A stretch of DNA of 64,000 nucleotides from Mytilisepta virgata (Eukaryota; Mollusca; Bivalvia; Mytilida; Mytilidae): NCBI GenBank assembly GCA_028015205.1, contig CM051515.1, forward strand, positions 12,232,001-12,296,000, read 5' to 3'. Position 1 is the first letter of the stretch; every line of letters begins with the position of its first letter. Shown one piece after another: positions 58,070 through 64,000 of this stretch. Under the pieces are notes generated by a model that ran no database searches, was not told the DNA's origin, and was given only the letters and a program-made list of their open reading frames with translations. The position numbers and the translations under genes were made by a program.

Positions 58070-58792
58070 CTAAACATTCTTTTTTGAAAATTTTATTTTA
58101 CTGTTCCTGGAAAGGTCTTTTGAATATACTGTTAATGTAATACTTTGTGAAAACCCATAAAAAGTAACAGGAAGTTATATTTGTATTTACAAAAAAACCG
58201 GTAGTTTTGAGGAAACTGAAATTAAAACTCATTTATTGAAATGTGTTTTTAAGACCAAAGAGAGTCAGTAAACATTCTTATCAATATATTATTTAATTCT
58301 CAAATAGAATAATTTTCGTAAACTGTTCAAAGCGGATAGGAACTTCTGATCTATAGTTGAATATCATACAGCGATTTGAAGATGGAAAACATAATTTAAA
58401 AGCGCCGTTCTCTTGTTTTTTATATGTTTTAGTATTGACTGATATTATCGTGTACATTAACCTAAACATCCGTTTTCTTATGTTATTGCATGGACGAGTG
58501 GAATAGGGGAAAAATTTTCCCTCTATTTGAGATTTTACACTCGTTTTTAATATAGTTGTGATGTTCTCGCCAATGAGAGAATATTTCTAGGTGATACATT
58601 TCATCATTATTTTGGCAATATATATGAAATCAAATTTTGCATTCAGCGCATTAATTTTTAAAACCCAAATTTTCCAAGAATTCACTTTAAGTGTTCCTAG
58701 AAATGTTTTTTATTGTGCTTTGTCCTTGACGCTACATTTCATTTATGTTACGAAGATTTACCTTTGAGAAAGTAATATCAACCGTGATATAC

Positions 58793-58855
58793 AATTTATT
58801 GCAGGTGAAATGTAATTCTGTTCAAGGACTTTATCATCGCGTTCAATCTTCAGAA
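58793..58855 (+). promoter_or_regulatory. Probable splice acceptor and 5' UTR of TLR-B2
   Basis: AATTTATTGCAG ends at about 58,804, with the leader running to the ATG at 58,856, as for B1. Confidence 0.5.
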
Positions 58856-60988
58856 ATGAAGCTAGTGAGAATATTCCTTCTCGTAGAATTTATTTGCATA
58901 GACTACATACTTATGATGAGGATGTCTATGTTAGATATTGATCCATCTGTAACATCAAAACCATGTTATTTTACCACTGCCTGTCGTTGTGCGCATCAGC
59001 AACAAATGTTAGATGTCAGTTGCTATGGAAACCTCATTCCACGTTTTTCTGTGACAGATGATATCAGGTTTCTTCAGCTTACTCTGATCGATATAGAGGG
59101 CATACCTAACGGTTCATTCATTAACTTAACAAGACTTTTAGAACTCGACCTGAGCGGGAATAATTTAAAATATTTAGAACCGGATGCTTTCAAAGGTTTA
59201 ATGCAATTGCAAAGTTTGAATCTTAGATATAACAACTTGGGTTATAACCACAACTCTTTTCCGGAGACAGTTTTTAAACCTCTTGTGGCCCTGACTCATT
59301 TAAATGTAGAATACAATATAGATGTTATCACAGAATGTTTTATTTTTCCGACTGACGTTATATCCAACCTTCCGAAACTTCAATTTCTCACACTTGATCT
59401 CTGTTCTAACGATATTAATGGAACTGCCTTTCCAGCAGAATATCTGTCCTTTACTGGTTTATCAAAATTAAGAACAGGAAGATGCCTGCTCTCAATATTA
59501 AACAACAAGACCTTTATGAATTTGCCATACCTTGAATGGATTGATATAAGCTGGTGTTTAATTGGAAAATATAGGAATTGTCCTGTGTGTGCTCTTCACA
59601 ATCTGAAATACCTTAAGGTTCGATTACAACCGATCAAATTTTTACAGAACTTCCTGATGGATCTTTCATCGACGCATATTCAAACATTAATTCTAACACA
59701 TGCTGACATTGTAGAATGGGCGTATCAATTCTTTGACCGATTACGTTATACAGGTATTCAAGAACTTCGTGTAAACCAAAATTTTATCGAATATATTACT
59801 GATTATAGTCGGTTTGGCAGTACGTGTGTACTGCCCCCAAAACTCTACATTTTGGATTTTTCAGAAAACAGGATCAGGAATTTTCAATGCGAGATGCAGA
59901 ATTTAGTATTTTTAGATTTTCAACATAATGATCTTGGTAGATTCTTGACAACAAACAATTATATGCTGTCAAACACAACAAAACTTAAAGAAGTAAACTT
60001 TGCTTTTAACTTTATTCAAAACTTAACATTTTCTATGTTTAAAGGACATCACAACGTTGAAAAAATAAATTTAAGTAGTAACGCACTCACAGATGTTACT
60101 TTTGACCTGTCAGATGCCGTGTCCTTAAAAATTCTAGATCTCTCCAACAACTCTATCAAGACTCTAAACAAAAGGACAATGAAAACAATAGACAAATTAA
60201 AATCAAATCTGAAACTAGATCTGTCACGAAACATTTTAGATTGTTCTTGTCAAACACTTTCATTTCTTCAATGGATGCTGAAGAATAAACATTATTTCTT
60301 AAGGAGAAATGGGTACCGTTGTACATTAGACGATAAGATTATTGTTTTGGAAAACCTTCAACAAACTGTCAAACATCTGGGTAAATATTGTGCGTCCTAT
60401 ACTGTCTTGATTTTGGTTATTTCTTTTGCGATTCTTGCAGTGCTTATATTGTTGGTAACTGGAGTTGTCTATCGATTTCGATGGCGACTGCGATATATAT
60501 ATTACATGACTCGTGCAAAATACAGGAGATACAAATCATTAGAAACCGAAACTGATTATACCTACAACGCCTTTGTGTCGTACGCCGATAGTGATAAAAT
60601 TTTCGTTGAGGAAGAATGCATTCCACATTTGGAACACAACCGAGGTCTGAAGCTTTGTTTCCATCATCGTGACTTTCTTCCAGGGGAGGATATAATACAA
60701 AATATGACTAATAGTATTCATAAAAGCAGGAAGACTATTTTTATAATATTAAGAGCTTTCTTAGATTCTTATTTTTGTATGTGGGAATTTAACATGGCGG
60801 GGATGGAAAGTATCTATTCCCGAGGTGGAGAGAATATTTTATTCCTTATATTTTATGAAAGAATTGAACCACATGATTTGCCTTTGCTAATGCTAGAAGT
60901 TATACAGAAGCAATCGTATATTGAGTATCCTAACGATGAACAAGGAAATATTGTATTTTGGGACAAAGTACGAGAGGCTCTAGAGTAG
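58856..60988 (+). CDS. Toll-like receptor type B, copy B2
   Basis: This is an intact TLR of 710 residues from the preferred ATG (747 from the in-frame ATG at 58,745). It is nearly identical to B1, with one extra Met codon (LMMRMS). It has the same signal peptide, N-terminal cysteines, LRRs (LLELDLSGNNLKYLEPDAF), C-terminal cap, membrane span and TIR boxes (YNAFVSYADSD, CFHHRDFLPGED, VFWDKV). Three TIR residues conserved in the four other copies have changed within about 30 residues: HQSRK to HKSRK, IISR to IILR and NMARM to NMAGM. This may mean relaxed or altered signalling. The ligand is unknown. Confidence 0.93.
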   Translation: MKLVRIFLLVEFICIDYILMMRMSMLDIDPSVTSKPCYFTTACRCAHQQQMLDVSCYGNLIPRFSVTDDIRFLQLTLIDIEGIPNGSFINLTRLLELDLSGNNLKYLEPDAFKGLMQLQSLNLRYNNLGYNHNSFPETVFKPLVALTHLNVEYNIDVITECFIFPTDVISNLPKLQFLTLDLCSNDINGTAFPAEYLSFTGLSKLRTGRCLLSILNNKTFMNLPYLEWIDISWCLIGKYRNCPVCALHNLKYLKVRLQPIKFLQNFLMDLSSTHIQTLILTHADIVEWAYQFFDRLRYTGIQELRVNQNFIEYITDYSRFGSTCVLPPKLYILDFSENRIRNFQCEMQNLVFLDFQHNDLGRFLTTNNYMLSNTTKLKEVNFAFNFIQNLTFSMFKGHHNVEKINLSSNALTDVTFDLSDAVSLKILDLSNNSIKTLNKRTMKTIDKLKSNLKLDLSRNILDCSCQTLSFLQWMLKNKHYFLRRNGYRCTLDDKIIVLENLQQTVKHLGKYCASYTVLILVISFAILAVLILLVTGVVYRFRWRLRYIYYMTRAKYRRYKSLETETDYTYNAFVSYADSDKIFVEEECIPHLEHNRGLKLCFHHRDFLPGEDIIQNMTNSIHKSRKTIFIILRAFLDSYFCMWEFNMAGMESIYSRGGENILFLIFYERIEPHDLPLLMLEVIQKQSYIEYPNDEQGNIVFWDKVREALE

Positions 60989-61065
60989 AATAGTATCAAA
61001 TTATGAATGTGAACTTATTTCAATTGCTTAACCTTGCTTTCTTGTGTAAACCTTGCTTTGCCTTC

Positions 61066-61071
61066 AATAAA
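61066..61071 (+). terminator. Candidate poly(A) signal of TLR-B2
   Basis: AATAAA lies 78 bases after the stop, at the same distance as in B1. Confidence 0.55.
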
Positions 61072-61349
61072 TCTTGAATATTTTAAAGAGTACCTCTCTC
61101 GTCCATATCTCTGACTTTAGTGGTTTGGGCGTTGCCCCTTTTAATCATTTATGCATTTTTGATTTTGCTTTTCAACGTTTTGAATTGTTGTTTTGGTTTT
61201 CAATAGTTCAGGCTTGTAGCACAACTGATAAGTCGTAAAACGACGAAATGTGCACATCTTGTGCATCCAAATTGGTACCAAAGAATTTTATTTAATGATA
61301 CCCAAAACTTAAATCTATTAATGAATTGTTATAAATAATATAGACAAAG

Positions 61350-61650
61350 GAGGACAAATATACCTAAGGACCAAATCAAAAAACATAATCCATTGGACAG
61401 ACAAACCCAGGAAGACAAATAAACAACCACAAGCACAACAAATAAACACTGAAAACTAAAAAAACTAATGAACAACACGAACTCCTATAAAAACCAGGAG
61501 CGAACCCAGGTGCTTCGGAAGGTTAAGCAGTTCCTGCTCCATATATGGCAACCGTCGTGAAGTTCAACACAGTCAATCCGATGGAAGTCACAAATCGGTG
61601 GATGCACATGAAATGTTACGACAATGAGAACAGGTCCAACATAAAACAAT
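61350..61650 (-). mobile_element. Retroelement 3' UTR fragment, copy R6
   Basis: This is the U3 counterpart of R2, minus strand, truncated at the same place. Confidence 0.6.
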
Positions 61651-61659
61651 TGAAATACA

Positions 61660-64000
61660 AAATTAGACTGATATAAAAAGGCTTGAAAATAATTGTTTGT
61701 TTTTCCTAGGTTAACTTTATCACTTTAGGAATTTCATATTGACAATAATAAACCTTTTTGGCGTTTATAGTTGTGAGATTGGTATTAAATTATAAAGATT
61801 TCACAAAGAGGGTCAACGACCACTAGACCTTTACAAGTGGGACATTATAAAAACAAAACCTGAGAATCTTTATCTTAAAAAAAAGACACAAGTCACCAAT
61901 GCAAAGAAAATATTGACTGATCAACAATTTAACAAATAAAGGTGTTTTGTTTACAGGTTGACGCCGTTGCATCACCTTTTTGTATTACACTGGCTTCAAT
62001 AAGACGTTGTTTTGGTTTTAGTTCTTATATTACATTTCTAGAAATGCATACTTAATCTTTCGATGAGTTTAATTGATGCCAGTGGAGCTGCAAGTCAGTA
62101 ACTGCTAGTAGTCCTTTGTTAATATATATTGATCATTGTCATTTTGCTTAGTTTCTTCTGTTAATTTTTTAACATCAGATAGGGCATCTTTTGAACTGAG
62201 TTTTAATGTGTGTATCGCTGTGTGTTTGTTTGTTCCATATTGGCTAGAGGTATAGGGGGGGTTGAAATCTCAGAAAACATGTTTAACCCCGCCGCATTTT
62301 TACGCCTGTCCCAAGTCAGGAGCCTCTAGCCTTTGTTAGTCTTGTTTGCTTTTTTTTAATTTTGGTTCATTTTTATGTTTCGGACGTTAGTGTGCCGTCC
62401 ATTTTGCTGAACTAGTATACACTATTGTTTAGGGGCCAGCTGAAGGCCGCCTCCGGATGCCGGATTTTCTTGCTGCGTTGAAGACCCATTGGTTGCCTTG
62501 AACTGTTTTAGCTGTTTGGTCGGGTTGTTGTCTCTTTGAAACATTCCCCGTTTCCATTCTCTAGTCTATTGTTTTTTTTTCTATAAAAGAAAATCCATGT
62601 TTTCTATATGTTTTGTATTTATTAGAGGGCGGCTTAGGAAAAACTGGGAGTTTTTGCCTTTGTTTAATGATTACAGCACAGTGAAAAAGTCGTAAATTCA
62701 TACACTGTACCTTAATATTTCTCAAGTCATGTTTTATCATCAGTTATGTTAAAAAAAAAGCAAATTGATGAAAAAACTTAAAGTCGAAAATCCTTTTAGG
62801 ACAGAATTGTGTCTCTGGAAATGCATCAACATTTCTAATTAAACTACTTAAAATCGAGGAGTGAAACATTTTCATACCGTATTATTTGAAGATTTAAAAC
62901 TGATCCCAATACAGAAATATAACGGGTTAACACATTGCTCTCTGAAGTTGACAAAATAGATGTTACAGCAGGAATTTACGAAGGGATTACCTTCTTTTTA
63001 CAAGTCTTTGTTTGATAACAAACAACGAAAAGACAACACAAAAAAGACTAAAAATATGACGAGGACCATTGACCCACGCCAAGAACCCGGCTGTTAACTC
63101 AGGTGGTCCGGAAGGGTAAACAGTTTCTTTCTCTTATAAGATACCCTCCATGTTGTTCATATTAAGTTCATCTCTAAAATTGATATTTCAAATATAATTT
63201 TCCGGAAAAAATATCTGAGACCTGTTTATCAACTCATAAATTGTAATGTGAATTTCAATTAGTTTATAGTGAATATTTCCTCTATAATCAAGCAAAATAA
63301 TTGGGATAACAAGGAAGGTCAACAATGACATTCCAATCTATCAATACCAGCCAATTGACAGAGCCCAGGACAAAAGAACAACATAAAGAGCCTAAAATAC
63401 AAACATAAACAAAGAAGAGGGTCAGGATAGTCAGATTTGGAACAGACACTAAACAATGGTGAGGATAAATTGGTTTAATGGGTACCAATACCTCTCCCTT
63501 ATATATCCTGACACTGGTGTATAAAACATGTTACAAAAACCAAAATAGTATAATCACTTAGGTGTCCGCTTCCTACAGCTGCAAACATTGGTAAGACAGT
63601 ACATATGTAAGATAGGAGGGTCACAATGTGCTCGTTTCAATTGTAAAACTGGCCAAGGCTCTGATAGCTGCTGGTTGGGTACTGTGGCTCTGTTGAAGCA
63701 AAATTGTTAGTTTATTTACAAGAAAATGAATACTAGAAGAGATTAATTGTAGAACTTTGTAATAGCCCAACATTAACATAATGTTCGGACTTAACCAATG
63801 CTAACAGTTATACTTCTTGGATTTGTTTCTTGAAATACCGCTTGATTGTTCATTTGTCTTCCCGGGTTTGTCTGTCCAATGGATTACGTTTTTTGCATTG
63901 CTCCTTAGGTCCATTTGCCCTTTTACTCAATAATTTCCGTATGAAAAGGATCTGCAGTATAGCCAATCGCTGACAGAATGATAGCGTATATAATTGAACA
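61660..64000. other. Downstream flank of TLR-B2, colinear with 25,680-28,050
   Basis: It contains the counterpart of the mussel dispersed repeat (about 62,220-62,575), the second retroelement-like repeat (about 62,990-63,530) and the plus-orientation R tail (about 63,846-63,935). The first bases of the LINE 3' end appear at the very edge. No gene is recognised. Confidence 0.55.

Larger units (their letters stand above)
44334..64000 (+). repeat. Segmental duplication unit U3 (TLR-A3, C1q, TLR-B2)
   Basis: It starts at the position equivalent to U1 9,559 and is still homologous to U1 at the window end. Relative to U1 it has about 810 extra bases at 55,735-56,560, five extra minisatellite units and about 85 extra bases at 58,557-58,645. 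It lacks the equivalent of about 16,640-17,380. Confidence 0.85.

Overview
This is eukaryotic, AT-rich, repeat-dense DNA that reads as a bivalve mollusc genome, most likely a marine mussel (Mytilus or a close relative). The reasons are intronless single-exon Toll-like receptors (TLRs), C1q-domain and C-type-lectin exons, tRNA-derived SINE and retroelement 3' ends of types I recall from bivalve sequence, and short exons bounded by GT/AG signals. The species call comes from recalled repeat and protein families, not from a database search.

Layout. (1) 0-3 kb, minus strand: the last two exons of a C-type-lectin domain gene (splice phase agrees) and a secreted PAN/apple-like protein. (2) 3-8.86 kb: no gene seen; a SINE, other repeats and an inverted copy of a segment found again near 19.6 kb. 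(3) Unit U1, about 8.86-28.05 kb: a type-A TLR broken by a 1-base frameshift (A1), a C1q-domain exon, and an intact type-B TLR (B1). (4) 28.05-32.07 kb: duplicated LINE 3' ends, a reverse-transcriptase pseudogene and a foldback element. (5) Unit U2, 32.07-42.98 kb: an intact type-A TLR (A2); its homology stops exactly at the C1q splice acceptor, so it has no C1q exon and no type-B TLR. (6) 42.98-44.33 kb: unique DNA with an orphan signal-peptide exon. (7) Unit U3, 44.33 kb to the end: type-A TLR (A3), C1q exon, type-B TLR (B2). U3 is colinear with U1 at an offset of about 35-36 kb.

All TLRs are on the plus strand, in the order A-(C1q)-B-A-A-(C1q)-B. Each has a signal peptide, leucine-rich repeats (LRRs), one cysteine-flanked LRR C-terminal cap, one membrane span and a complete TIR domain, so all but A1 should be signalling-competent. 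Type A and type B differ strongly in the ectodomain but are nearly the same in the membrane and TIR region. A3 carries a sharply bounded patch of substitutions in the mid-LRR region that looks like gene conversion. The window therefore looks like a young, actively rearranging innate-immune cluster in which TLRs travel with a C1q exon. Its instability is associated with foldback palindromes, a 97-bp minisatellite (3 units upstream of B1, 8 upstream of B2) and retroelement ends.

Limits: coding starts, splice sites and repeat boundaries were read by eye. A1 and A2 are so similar that an assembly artefact (uncollapsed haplotype) cannot be excluded from sequence alone.
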